DNA from: Heterohyrax brucei
Taxonomy: Eukaryota; Chordata; Mammalia; Hyracoidea; Procaviidae
Reading direction: 5' to 3'
Length of the DNA: 64,000 nucleotides
Assembly: GCA_028571685.1 (NCBI GenBank)
Contig: CM053164.1
Location: forward strand, 40,970,501-41,034,500
In this document: in pieces, positions 33,840 through 44,427 of the stretch
Layout: the number at the start of each line of letters is the position of its first letter
Position numbering within the stretch: position 1 is the first letter of the stretch
The notes under the pieces: model-generated
What the model was told of the DNA's origin: nothing
The model's input: the letters and a program-made list of their open reading frames with translations, nothing else
Database searches by the model: none
Position numbers and translations under genes: made by a program

Positions 33840-35950
33840 CTCACAAGCACCAGGAGCTCGTGGGCACCTTGCTTCCTGGGTTCTTCCCTTTACACCTGAA
33901 TGACCACTTAGCTAGTTTGAGATCCTAGGGTAACCCTCTATTCCCTGCAGAATATTGTAAATCGTCTGTCTTTACTTTTTATTCTGTTGTTTTATTATCT
34001 TGTTGTTACGGTTTGGCAACTCCTGAGGACTGCGCCCCTTTCCTTTCCTGCGTTCTGAACCACTTGAGAAATAAGAAGAAGAAAGGCTGATCCAGGAGAA
34101 CGAGGCTAGTACTGACACCCAGAACGAGACCCACGTGCCAACCTAGCCACAGTCAGGGTTGGATCAAGTCAGGGTAGAGTTTGTCCTTCCAAAGCTTATT
34201 GCATGAAGGAGCAATACACTTCCTTACTTCCAAGGAAAGGGAGGACAGAGGGATGGGTCAGCACAGGCCCAGTTTTCCCTTTGAACTTGCTGATCAGATA
34301 TTCCTCCACCTCCCATGCAGTAGAACAAGTGAGGGGTGCAGACAAGGCGTGTCCCTCCCAGCATGGGAAAGAGCCCACCAGGGAAAGGGGCGAGTGTTTC
34401 CCTGTTGCTTGTCTTTGAATTCTTGTTGTATTATAGTCACATATTTGTTAAGTTCATATTGAGCACAAAGAACACTTAGGAACTCTGCTTCTGTTTCTCA
34501 GGTTTTATTTGTTCTCAAATAAGTTTCTTCATCAGTGCAAATGGGATCTAGGGATGCCAAACATGGCAATAAGGAGATCTTATGTGGCTTTAATTAAAAA
34601 GTACAGGTTTACATTTAAGTGATGGATCAGTCAGACAGAGGCAGCTCCAGGGAGAAGCAGGAGCTGAAGAAATAAAGACCAAAGTACAGAGTATACCTCA
34701 GAGGAATGAGGAAATAGAGGAAAAGAAAAGCTAGTCTGTGAGAAGGTAGCAGAGTCTAGTGTAGGATTCTGTAGTCTTGGAAAGACTGCTCACTTGTAGG
34801 CAGAGCAAGGGAGCGACTGGAGAAGCCAGAGGTGGAGGCACCATAGAGAGACTGATCAGGGAGTGAGGCAGGAGGATGTGCTCCAGACCCGGATGGGGCG
34901 AGTTATAACAAACGATGAGGACTCTCGCTGCTGTGTTCCAGACCCAGTACTGAGAACAGGGAAAACGAAAATGAGTAAGATACGACCCCCTCTGCCCAGG
35001 AGACAAAGACATAAAGAGACAATAACAGGACAGAGTGATTTATTTCTGGTGGAGGGAGTTTTAGGGTACAGTGGAAGCAGTGAGTGGTACCCAAAGGGGG
35101 TAGCAAGGAAAGGTTTTTAAAAGAATTGATGTTTGGGAAAGTCTTGAAGGACCATTTAATACTGGGACGTAAAGGGTGAAGGTTGGTGGGGGTAGGGTGG
35201 ACAGATCTGGCCTGACAGAAGAAGGCACTGGACGAGGATCAGAGAAAGAGCTAGGAGGAGAGAAGTTATACCTAGAGAACTGCAAGTGACTCTTTACAAC
35301 TGAGGTTTAGGGGTGCTGATGAGGGTGGAGGGGTAGGCAAGGTTCACGTCATGGAAGGCCTTGAATGCCATCCTCAGGAGACGGACTGTTAGAAGTTCAG
35401 TCTAGTAGAAGCGTAGAAAATGAACTGCAGGACCAGGGGTGTGAGTGCACTTAGCGTGGTGAGGGTGCCACTGCCACATCCAGATAAAGGGTGACCATGA
35501 CTTGAGCTCAGGTGTTGGAGCTGAGCTAGAGGTCTCAGCGGCTGACTTGATGTGACGGATGAAGAGGGGGATGCCCATATTAATGACATGGACGGCTAGG
35601 GGGCGCTCTTCACCAACGCAGGAGTTGAGTGTTGGCGAAGGAAAGCAGGGCGCTAACTTCTGGGACACATGCGAGGGAAGTGCCTAGTGGGAGGTTGTGG
35701 GTGGTACTCTGATGCATGGAGGGGAGCCCTGAGCTGGAGATGAGGACCAGGGCTGGTCACACACAGGTGATGGACAAGCCGCAGCACTCAGGAGATCGGC
35801 AGAAAAGAAGGATCAGGAGAAGGTACTGAGACTGAGCAGAAGCCGAGATGTAGATGACAGCCAAGAGAAAAGGTGCAAGTGCACTAAAAAGCAAGTGTTT
35901 CAACATGGGAGAGGTCCACAGTGTCCAGTGTTGCTGAGAGGCTAAGTTAG
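33840..35950. other. CIMIP2C intron 1, no gene recognised
   Basis: Bases 34960-35420 contain phrases typical of old dispersed repeats (GGGAAAGTCTTGAAGGACC, CATGGAAGGCCTTGAATGCC) and are otherwise unassigned. No exon signals with coding support. Confidence 0.4.
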
Positions 35951-35954
35951 CTGC

Positions 35955-36150
35955 TGATAAGTTAACACAGACTGACGATGACTTCATGTGCGTCAGAGTA
36001 GACCTGCACTCCAGAGGGTGTTCAGTGGCTGATTTGGGGGAAGTAGGTTGCCAGGCCTTTCTTCCAAGGTGCCTCTGGGTGGACTCAGATTGCCAGACTT
36101 TTAGTTAGCATCCAAGCATGTTAACCACTTGCACCACCCAGGGACTCTGC
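35955..36150 (-). mobile_element. AfroSINE variant, minus strand
   Basis: TCATGTGCGTCAGAGTAGACCTGC, GTTGCCAGGCCTTTCTTCCAAGG, and head ACCACTTGCACCACCCAGGGACTC. Confidence 0.85.
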
Positions 36151-36159
36151 AGGGAGGTC

Positions 36160-37053
36160 AATTTGGATAAAAGTCTGTAAAATGGCCACAGGATTTAGTC
36201 ACAGGTGATGTGATCAAGGGAAATTTGAAAGGTATCATGGGGACAGAGCCTAGGTTTCAGTATGGTGAGGAGTGAATGGCAAGTCTGAGGGTGGCCTGAT
36301 CTGAAAAGTCTGAATGAAGCCCATACTTTTTGGATGTTGCTGACTCTCCCCTTCCTTTGCTGAAACTACTCATTGGCCCTCTGCATGATTCCCATTTAAC
36401 CAGGGACCTGTGTCGGTTTGTGCTTTGTCTCCAAGGGTCTCCACTTGCCAGCCTCCTGCCCCACTCCCTGGGACCCCTTGGCTGCAGAGGGGGTCTCTCA
36501 GTGCTCCACAGCCTCTGACTGAGCTCTCTAGGCATCTGAGAGACACCTTGTGAGGCAGCTGTGCTGGGACGGAGACTGCAGCTCTCTGGACCCAGGCCTC
36601 GGCTGGGACAGATCTGGCCATTTTCACACTTGATTAGATCCCACTCACTCCTTCTCATACATCCTCTACCTGTTAATCAAATAACCCCAAATGTCGGAGC
36701 TGGAGAAGGCCCTCAGCATCTTAAGGTCAGTCCTTGAGTAAATGGAGGGTGTTGACGGAGAGCGATTTGCCTGCAGACTTGCTGAGGGGTCCAGTCTGGC
36801 ACCCAGGAGTTCTGACTCTGTGTAAGCCATCCAGGCTGAGACCTCTGATGGGGGAGAGCAGGGAGGTCCCAGAGTTTCCTTACTTGTCCTTCCCCAAAGG
36901 CCTAAACCACTAAAAAACGTACCTCAGAGAGCCTCTCAAGGCCCAGAGATGATGAGCAGGCCAACTGATCACACTGAAAGTTTCTATGGGCTCTCTTGGA
37001 ACTGGTTCTGAAGACACCTCTCGCCCCTCACAAACACACTCATACCGTTACAG
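36160..37053. other. End of CIMIP2C intron 1
   Basis: No extra exon recognised. It ends in the acceptor of exon 2 (CATACCGTTACAG). A 133-codon minus-strand frame at 36257-36658 has no recognisable domain. Confidence 0.45.
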
Positions 37054-37327
37054 GTACCGAGGCCATGTTCCCGGTGTGGCCTTCTCCTGTGGCTCCACCT
37101 ATGGTAACACCACCCTCAAGTATTTCCAGGACCATCGTAACGCAGCCATGGAGAAGAGCCACACTCCATTCAGCAAAGGCGGCCATTTCCCAACCATCTT
37201 CTCACCAAACCCCAACCTGGTGCTGAGTAACCTCTCCCACTCCTGGGACCACTGGCTACACGTCCCCAGCTATACCCGCTACAACCTGGACAGCAGCCGC
37301 TCCAGGGACCTCAAGCACTTCTATCAG
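37054..37327 (+). CDS. CIMIP2C: Ciliary microtubule inner protein 2C, exon 2
   Basis: Acceptor TTACAG, then one base finishing the glycine codon and 91 codons, ending at the donor GTGAGC. It begins YRGHVPGVAFSCGSTYGNTT and continues LKYFQDHRNAAMEKSHTPFS, then KGGHFPTIFSPNPNLVLSNL. The GYxGHxPxxxFxxGxTYG signature is the hallmark of the CIMIP2/FAM166 family and is the part that threads along tubulin inside the doublet. The exon ends phase 0 after FYQ. No lesions. A downstream exon-like segment at 37471 is described separately. Confidence 0.95.
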
Positions 37328-37470
37328 GTGAGCTGTTCCCGCCCTTCCTTGCCCGCCATGGGGAGGGAGTAACAGCTGGGGGTTCAGGGAAGCCCTGTTA
37401 CCCTCCAGAGGGTCTTGACTTGCTTCTTTAACTAAATTTTTTCTTTAATTCCTGTAGACCCCGAGCCTAC

Positions 37471-37691
37471 AGGAAACCTGATGTGTTTGGCCTGGAGAAG
37501 TAGGGAGAGGGCTCAGGGCTCAGTTGTCTGATTTGCTAAGCTTTCCCCACCCTGGGGGTCTCAGGGGCTCCTGTCTGTGCTCACCCCCAGTGCCCACAGA
37601 GCTGGGGGCTCTTGAGGATGCTCCTGCACTCCCCTCCTGCCCTGTAGCCTCTTGGGTCTGTGGACCCTTGTTCACTTCCTACTTGAATAAA
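37471..37691 (+). other. Exon-like segment with acceptor, short ORF and AATAAA (copy 1)
   Basis: A strong acceptor (TTTTTTCTTTAATTCCTGTAG) is followed by an open frame that reads PRAYRKPDVFGLEK and a TAG stop at 37501-37503. A 180-base tail then leads to AATAAA at 37686-37691. The frame needs a 2-base lead, so it is in phase with CIMIP2C exon 1 but not exon 2. A related segment lies at 40861-41370. It could be an alternative last exon, a decayed exon of an unrelated gene, or chance. I do not recognise the peptide. Confidence 0.35.
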
Positions 37692-37699
37692 GGGCCTAC

Positions 37700-38670
37700 A
37701 GGTCCAGGTCTGCTCACAGTCATGTTTACCCACCTGGACCTGGCACCCTCCTGACATCTCTGCTCCACAGTCTCTGAGAAAGTGCCCTGAGTCAACCTCC
37801 ACCCCAGTGTGTAGACCAGAACCAAACTGCCCTTGGGGAAGAAAAAGGACAAAAGAGGACTTGTCCACACCCATGTTATTCTTGTCCCTCTTCTGTGGCT
37901 CTTAAGGCCCCTTTCCCCACCCCCACCCCCATCCCCACCTGATTCCAATCCGTGGCAGCAGATTCCATGATGCAGGGGAGGACCAAGACACACATGCACA
38001 GGGCTCACTCTCCTGGGTGGGGATAAGGGCTCTTTGAGAAGGCAGGGGAGCACTTCAAGAAGGTGGGGAGCGTTTGGGCTCTCTGCGGATCTATTATCCT
38101 CTATATTCCTGAAAACTCCAGTCTCTCCCTCACTTCTCCTTGCAAACATTCCTCCCTCCCAGCCTTGTTCCAAGAACACAAGTGCCTCCTGGTGCCCAGG
38201 GCAGAGAACTTGTCTGAGGAAGGTAGCGTCCCTAAAAGAGAAAACCGGGCAGATGTAGACTCTGAAGAGCTGCTGGAACAATCCCAGTGGAACTGGGAAA
38301 TCCTTTCCTTCCATAAGGGCTCTCACATGGACAGACAGAACCGTATCCTGTCCAGGAGGAACGGAAGAATAAACATTTATGGAGCGCACACTGGGAGCTC
38401 ACACCTTACCTCAGCCTGGCTCTTAGGCACACCTCAGTGGCAAAGCTGGGGTAGTGGATGCCATTACCCCAGTTAGACAGGTGAAGAACCAAGGCTCAGT
38501 CAGGACACCCATCAGTTAGCAAGTGACATGGGGCCACAGGTCTGTGGGGCCTCTGGGGGCATTAGGGTATAGTAGTACCCTTGGGTGACCCCAGCCCATC
38601 CCTTGCCACGTGAGTGCTCAAAGGTGTTGCTGCCCACCAACAAGCTGTCCTCTCTTCCTTGGTCGAGGTG
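37700..38670. other. CIMIP2C intron 2, no further exon
   Basis: A 236-codon open frame on the minus strand (37679-38389) is the longest unexplained one here; it shows no domain. Bases 38370-38500 look like a worn MIR (GTTAGACAGGTGAAGAACCAAGGCTC). Confidence 0.45.
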
Positions 38671-38673
38671 TAG

Positions 38674-38786
38674 ATGGCACAGCAGCATCGGGAGTACTAT
38701 CGAGACAAGACAGGCATGGTGGCCCCGGTCCCCTACTTCGTGCTGCCTGTGAAGGAGTGGGAGCGATACCCCATCCCCACCAACCT
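38674..38786 (+). CDS. CIMIP2C: Ciliary microtubule inner protein 2C, exon 3
   Basis: Acceptor GTCGAGGTGTAG, then MAQQHREYYRDKTGMVAPVP and YFVLPVKEWERYPIPTN, ending with two bases (CT) before the donor GTGAGT. It matches the remembered human segment after FYQ (MVQQHRKYYQDKTG). It is 37 codons plus two bases, in phase with exon 2 (phase 0) and exon 4 (phase 2). The acceptor has a weak pyrimidine tract near the AG, but the frame is intact. Confidence 0.93.
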
Positions 38787-38799
38787 GTGAGTGTCTGCT

Positions 38800-39760
38800 C
38801 TCCCTGCAACCGTGCGTTGAACAAGCACGGATCCCCTGGTCGTCTGCTCTGTACAAGCTATGGCAGACGTCCCAGACTAAGCCTGTATAGTGCAGTGGGT
38901 GACAGTTGGAGAGTGTAGAGGGTGACAGCTGCAGAACAGGTGGGTCAAGGCGTCCTTTCCCTCAAGAGGGAAAGCTGAGTAGATGGGATAGGGAAGAGTT
39001 TTTTTCCCAGGCCAGATGCACTGGAAATATAGGAGCAAACCCTATAATCTCTGCTAGCCGAAATCCGTAAAGCGGTCCTCTAGCCAAGGCCGCTACACTA
39101 TTCCCAACCTACAATGACTGCTCCGAGGCAACCGGGAGCTGCTGCCCTCTAGCGGACCCGGAGGACACTGCAGGAATCGGTGCTTGCAAGCCCTCTCCCT
39201 TCCCCTCCCCTAGCTGCCCCTCCCCTACCTGCCCCTCTTCCCGTCTGGGCGGGAAACCACCTCCTGCGGACTTGAAAATACCTTTAGAGATCCAACTGTC
39301 CACTTAAAATACGAAACCTCGCGGCAGGCCCATCACTGATTTTATCTGAGGGAGTCCCTTTCCTCAAGGAAAAGCCCATCTGCCCGCTCTCCCCTTCCTG
39401 CTCTCAGATTAGCGTTCAACACATCCGTGCCCAGGGGTCTGTGCCCAGGGGTCTGTGCCCACAGGTCTGTCGGACAGCGGCAAAGCCTGCGAACGTGCGA
39501 CGGGGTGGGTGGTGGTTGGTGCCCAGGTCAGGGACAGTGGAAGGCCAGCAGGTGGCACACAGGCAGAGGCGCTCTGCTGCTGTCACTGCCTCCCACCCCA
39601 CACACACCCAGGAGGGGGCTCCCGCGGTCCTGCCTAGCCCCCAGGATGTCAGTGTATTCAGATTCTTGAGTGTCCAGCTCCGTGCTGAGCCTCTGCTTGC
39701 CTCTAGTGCCCTGAGCGTCGCTATCGTCGTCGACCATAAAGCAATAACCCCTTTCAGAGG
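38800..39760. other. CIMIP2C intron 3, first part
   Basis: GC-rich, without recognised exons. Bases 39428-39472 hold a 14-bp tandem motif (GTGCCCAGGGGTCT, about three copies). Confidence 0.45.
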
Positions 39761-39766
39761 ACCTGA

Positions 39767-39930
39767 AACCAAAAAACCAAACCCAGTGCTGTGGAGTGGA
39801 TTCTGACTCATAGCAACCCTGTAGGACAGAGTAGAACTGCCCCATAGTTTCCAAGGAACACCTAGCAAATTTGAACTGCCGACCTTTTGGGTGGCAGATG
39901 TAGCACTTAACCACTACACCACCAGAGTTT
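39767..39930 (-). mobile_element. AfroSINE, minus strand
   Basis: AAACCAAAAAACCAAACCCA (reversed tail end), GATTCTGACTCATAGCAACCCTGTAGGAC, CGACCTTTTGGGTGGCAG and CACTACACCACCAGAGTTTC. One of the least diverged copies in the window. Confidence 0.92.
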
Positions 39931-39939
39931 CGTCTTAGG

Positions 39940-40855
39940 GACTAGTGTTTTTTAAAGAACCATATTTAATTTCCTCTAAAGATTCTGTTTTGCAAGACAG
40001 GTGAGTCAGTATTAGCATCCCGAGTTTGCAAATAGAGAAACTAAAACTCAGCTCCAGGTGGCACAGCCTGCTGGAGGCAGAGCGTGGAAGGGAAGGAACC
40101 CAGGTCTCCTGGTGCCACCTCTGGAACTCTGGGTTGGCCATCTCCACATCTTTGGGTGGCTCTGAACCAGTCAATCCCTGGAGACAGAGTGTGGGGCCTC
40201 TGCTGAGAACAGGTGTTCTCTTGAGACCACCTGGCCAGGATCAGTACCTCCTGCGGCTGAGGTGAGCCCAGAACGCCCAGCTCTGTTCCTTCAAATTGCC
40301 TAGCAGCCAGCACTGCCGCTGACTGTTTCTGGACCCAGGCAGCTTCACCTCTCACAGAAGAGAGGGGGATTCCAAAGCTAGTTTCTCCCAAAGCCTATAT
40401 GGCCCACGCGACTATCAGGGAGGGATGGCTGGCACCCCCTGGGAGAACTCCTGAGAGCCAAATCAGGCGGTTGGGAGCAGGAGACTCAGCGCCTGCACTC
40501 AGCCCTTCCCCCCACTGGCCTGAGCTCTGCCAAGTCTGTCTCCCTCAGCGTCACAACTGTCAGCATCACCATCACCACTGTCATCTCTTGTAACAGGTGT
40601 TGAGCACTGTTAAGTGTTTGTACGTCACCTCATTTACCCTCAAAACCAAGCCAACTGGGCAGCACCATGTGAGTCTGTTTTCCAGGTGCACACTTCCAGC
40701 AGGAGCTAGCCCGGAGTTCCATCACACATCTGTGTCACACCCAGGCCCATGCTCTTAATCACTTTACCATTATGCAAATGCAAGTTATTATTATCTCAAG
40801 TCTTGGTGGCTCATCAGAGTTTAAGCGATTCATCAGGTGGTCTTTGACTGCTGTT
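39940..40855. other. CIMIP2C intron 3, middle, with MIR-like pieces
   Basis: Bases 39995-40060 and 40585-40760 look like worn MIR or L2 sequence on the minus strand (for example TGTTGAGCACTGTTAAGTG and ACACCCAGGCCCATGC). No exon. Confidence 0.4.
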
Positions 40856-40860
40856 TCAGA

Positions 40861-41370
40861 GAACCTGAGCCTGCCAGGAACTTGGTGGGTCTAGGGAGCG
40901 GGAATGGGGCTCAGGGCTCTGTTCTCTGATTCACTGGCCTTTCCCACCCCAGGGGCTTTAGGGGCTCATGTCCCTGCTCACCCCAGGGACAGACTGTCCA
41001 GTAGAAAAAGTAAGCATGTTTTTTCCACCACAGCAAAGCTTCTCCTCCTAGATGTGGCTGGCATCTGTCTCTCTCAATCCCACAGCACCTTCCTGCAGAA
41101 ACAAAGCCTCTTTTTAAATTTACAGCCCCTTTGTGGGACAGAGAGCCCAGGTAGCAAAGTAAGCTTGGGCTGACTCACTGCTCTGTTGTGAACAGTCTCA
41201 CACAGGCGCCACGTGTGTTTGCTACAGATGACCCGGTAAACAAGGTGAGCACTCGGCTTACCCTGTTTATCGGATAATCTGCTTTGGCTCACCCCATGTC
41301 AGCAGAGCTGAGGAGCCTTTGGAGATTTTTCTGCACTCACCTTCTGCCCTGTAGCCTCAGGCCCCACTGG
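40861..41370 (+). repeat. Related exon-like segment (copy 2), interrupted by an insertion
   Basis: Bases 40861-40986 (AACCTGAGCCTGCCAGGAAC, GGGGCTCAGGGCTCTGTTCT, GGGGCTCATGTCCCTGCTCA) and 41288-41370 (AGCAGAGCTGAGGAGCC, CTGCCCTGTAGCCTCAGGCC) align in order with 37475-37660. Copy 2 also follows an acceptor-like GACTGCTGTTTCAG. The two copies flank exon 3 of CIMIP2C. Between its halves lies a 300-bp insertion. Confidence 0.7.
40988..41287. mobile_element. 300-bp insertion flanked by 10-bp direct repeats
   Basis: GCTCACCCCA occurs at 40977-40986 and at 41288-41297, on either side of sequence absent from copy 1 at 37585. This is the pattern of a transposed element with target-site duplication. 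The insert contains an imperfect hairpin at 41233-41273 (arms CCGGTAAACAAGGTGAGC and GGCTTACCCTGTTTATCGG, 4-base loop). I do not recognise the family. Confidence 0.5.
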
Positions 41371-41461
41371 ACAGTGAAATGGGCAGGCGGGGCTCTGGTG
41401 GGCGTTGTTTACCTTCCCTTCCCTGCACACTGCATGACACTGGCTTTGTCCCCACCCCCAG

Positions 41462-41606
41462 GCCTCCTCTGAGCCCAAAGGACAAGTGGCACCTTTTCAG
41501 AGTGGCCCCTGATAGCCTGAAGACCTACCAGATGTTCCCATCGGGGAAGAGGGTCTCCTCACAAGAGCGACAGAAGAGAGACTGCTACTTTGAGTTCAGA
41601 GCATGA
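41462..41606 (+). CDS. CIMIP2C: Ciliary microtubule inner protein 2C, exon 4 (last)
   Basis: Acceptor TTTGTCCCCACCCCCAG, then PPLSPKDKWHLFRVAPDSLK and TYQMFPSGKRVSSQERQKRD, ending CYFEFRA and TGA at 41604-41606. The C-terminus matches remembered human C2orf70 (KRDCYFEFRA) exactly. The gene is therefore complete in this window and looks functional. Confidence 0.95.
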
Positions 41607-41690
41607 GACCTAGCAGCAGATACTTGAAAGCCTTGGCCTTGATCGAGTTGGCTTAGTTGGAATAAAATCTTGAATCATGACCATCCTATA
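41607..41690 (+). promoter_or_regulatory. CIMIP2C: CIMIP2C 3'UTR and poly-A signal
   Basis: AATAAA at 41661-41666, 55 bases after the stop, followed by a mixed downstream zone. A short 3'UTR is the simple reading. Confidence 0.75.
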
Positions 41691-41699
41691 CTCCTCTCC

Positions 41700-43370
41700 T
41701 CTGGGTCCTGGGAACATTTGGCCAGAGCAGGACAGAAGAATCACACAGCACTGTGTCTTAAGGGCGTTGTGGAAAAGCTCAGCCCAACGTGCTCAAGCCG
41801 AGAAAAGCAAGGTGGAAACAGACAGAACTGAGTAGTCCTAGGGTTCACCCGTCTTGGTGTCAGGTCACTCAAATACAGTGACACGTCCTGTCTGCTTCCA
41901 GTGGTGTAACTGGAAAGCCTGACTGTCCCATGTCTGCGAGTGAAGTAAAATGTGCCCAGGACAATTGCACTGGGTGTCAGATGGAAAACAATTTCTATCT
42001 AAGCCCCAGTTCTGTGTCACTGAGGCCACACACTAAGCTCACGAGGGAGGTGTCATTATCTGGACTGATAACGAGACTGAAGCTCAGACAGGTTGAGAAC
42101 ATTGTCCAACGTTACACAGCTAGTAAGAGACACAGCTAGGATTTGAACCCAGCACTCCCTGACTCCACAGCCAGCTTTTCCACTGCATGAGTTGCATGCT
42201 CTCCACATGTGATCCATGTGGAGACTAAAGGGCAGATATGGTGTGGCCCTTGTGGTCCTGAAGGACCCTGGGAAGGAGTGGTGCCCAAGAGAAGAAGCTA
42301 TATAAAATGCCCTCTTCCACTGCATTCTGCTGCTTTTTCATCTATTGTCAGGACCATTTCTATAAGGAGGTAGAATGGAGTGGCCCAGGACTAACACCCC
42401 TCTACCAGAATTCTCCATACTTCAGGGGTCTTTCAAGCAGAAGTAGACACCAGGACTGGGCTTCTAGGCCACGTACCAGGGTCTGGGTGTCTGCTCTAGC
42501 TAGATGATGCTTCTCCCTGCTGGAAGGTCACCTGCCTGACGGGGAAAGGAGCTAGAAGTGGTTGAAAGTCTGTGATTAGATATGGTCTGGAGGTGGGGAC
42601 CCCAGGCTGGGTGTGTACACATACCACATGAGTTTTCCAACATTCTTGTGCTTTATCAAAGGAACCCCTTCAAGCCGTAGGACCCTTTTTACCACTGAAT
42701 GGGTAAGTCAGGACCTAAAGGGAATGGCGCCACACAGCAGGGCTCACAGTGCGGGTGAGGCAGGGTCACCTTGCCCTGGGTACAGGGTTGATGCACTTGG
42801 TCCCAGGGCAGTGTAAGGAAAAACAACCATGGTCCCATCAGGCGGGCCTCCAACAGCTGTCAGAGCCCCCAGTGAAGGGCTTCTCCTAGGTCCCAGGGCC
42901 CATGACCAACCTGGTCCCAAAGGGTCCATGTGGGAGCTGAATTCATTCTAGGGCTTGGCTGAAGAGTTAGCAGATAAGTCCTGATGGCTGGTCACACACT
43001 GTATCCTCCCAAGGGCCTGGGAGTGACAAGTGGGGCCTTCGTGTCTCCTCTGAACAAGGACTGGGGGGGCAGGCGCCAGCTGGAATGACAGCTGTCTCAT
43101 CTCTGTACACCCTGTGCTGGGACATGCGAGGACATATGCAGGGTAGGGCCTGGTGAAGGGAGAGAAGGATATGTATTTTTCCTTAGGGAACTTCGTCCCA
43201 TTTGGCCTGTCGCCTGCTGTGATGTGCACTGGTATTTGAACCCTGCCCTCCAAAAGATACACTTGCTTGGTGTCGTCAGCAAACTTAATCCCTGCAATGA
43301 GTAGCTCTTAACAAGAAATGTACTGTATGTGACATTGTATTAAAAAAATGATGAGCTAATTGGTGAAGAC
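41700..43370. other. Space between the two convergent genes
   Basis: No gene. A MIR lies at 42045-42170. GC-rich short frames at 42300-43300 have no domains. Confidence 0.5.
42045..42170 (-). mobile_element. MIR, minus strand
   Basis: TAACGAGACTGAAGCTCAGACAGGTTGAGAAC, CACAGCTAGTAAGAGACACAGCTAGGATTTGAACCCAGC is a clear reversed MIR. Confidence 0.9.
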
Positions 43371-43381
43371 TTTTTTTTTTC

Positions 43382-43387
43382 TTTATT
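43382..43387 (-). promoter_or_regulatory. CIB4: Likely CIB4 poly-A signal
   Basis: TTTATT on the plus strand is AATAAA on the minus strand, about 135 bases past the CIB4 stop codon. An oligo-A tract (oligo-T on plus) follows. Confidence 0.6.
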
Positions 43388-43522
43388 TAATAAACATTGT
43401 TCTAGAGTTGAAGGCGGGACAGGAACAAGGTCAGACTTCTAAGCAGATTCCCCTAGTGCCTGGACGTGGCTGAATTGCAGTTCCAGTGGTCCCTCTTGCC
43501 AGATCAGGCACTCACAGCCACA

Positions 43523-43553
43523 TCAGCAGCCCCAGAAGGGAATCTGAAAGGAG
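43523..43553 (-). CDS. CIB4: CIB4 last coding exon
   Basis: On the minus strand an acceptor TTCTTTTCCTTTAG is followed by one base completing an asparagine codon, then SFQIPFWGC and TGA at 43525-43523. I recall the human C-terminus as NSFRIHFWGC, so this tiny exon is well supported despite its 31 bases. The two changes (R to Q, H to P) are in an otherwise conserved tail. It is in phase with the exon at 45319-45407. In an intact transcript it would end the protein; here an earlier TGA at 46886-46888 would stop translation first. Confidence 0.85.
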
Positions 43554-43559
43554 CTAAAG

Positions 43560-44425
43560 GAAAAGAATTCTGTGAACCTCCTGGAGCCTACAGTTCTAGG
43601 GGACCTTCTAATTTCTGGATAATGCTAGTCCCAGAGGCACCCTCTTTGACTTCCTCTTTTGTTCCACTCTTTGGGCACTGGCCAGTTTACAGCTCTTCCA
43701 AGTCACCCCAAAGCCTTCCTTGAGCCGCTTTTAACACCACTTGAATGATACGGGTCTCAGAACCTTTGGTGCAGGAATCAATGGAAAGCAATGGAGTGAC
43801 TGAAAGAGAAACTCAGAGGATGGGATTACAGTCAGCTTCAAATATGTGATCAGTTGCTACTTGGGATGGCGTGGTTCCAAGTGTGGCAGCCATTTTTCAG
43901 AGAGTAGGCCCAAGCCACAGCCCCTTAGCAGCTCTGTTGAAAGGATGAAATCCTATCTGTCATACAGACGGTTAGAAGAGGGGTGGACACTGGACCCAAG
44001 GTAGGTGAGTCAGACTCTTTTCCCAAGGACTTTTGTGTCAGAGCTGAGAGACTGCATAAACATCACTGAGGATTATTTGGTTTGAGAGTGTGGATAAGTC
44101 ATGTTCGGCCTTGGGTCTGACAAAGTGGAGATTGCTGGTTTGAATACAAGGTGAGCACAACAGAGTTGAGAAGGGAGGCCGAAGCTGGGCACCAAGAAGG
44201 GAAAAGAGCTCTCTTGTGTTCCAGACCTGGTACTTCCCAAGGTCTAGATGTCTGTTCCTTTTTGTTTGCTTGTTAAAGGATCTTGACCGTATACTCTTTC
44301 TTGCTATCAAAATAGCTTGAACTATGAGACCAAGTGGCAGAACAAGAGCCCGGGGTAGAGGACACATGTAACCAGATGCCAGCTCAGCAAGGGGAAGGAC
44401 ACAGTAGCAGTGCTGTTCGGTAACT
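43560..44425. other. CIB4 last intron, no exon
   Basis: No recognised repeat before the inverted-repeat copy. Part of a 153-codon minus-strand open frame (44038-44499) that shows no domain. Confidence 0.45.
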
Positions 44426-44427
44426 GA

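Noticed and set aside
37679-38389. 236-codon minus-strand open frame in CIMIP2C intron 2
   Set aside because: No recognisable domain, low-complexity glycine run, and placement in GC-rich intron. Chance is the simpler reading, though a conservation check would settle it.
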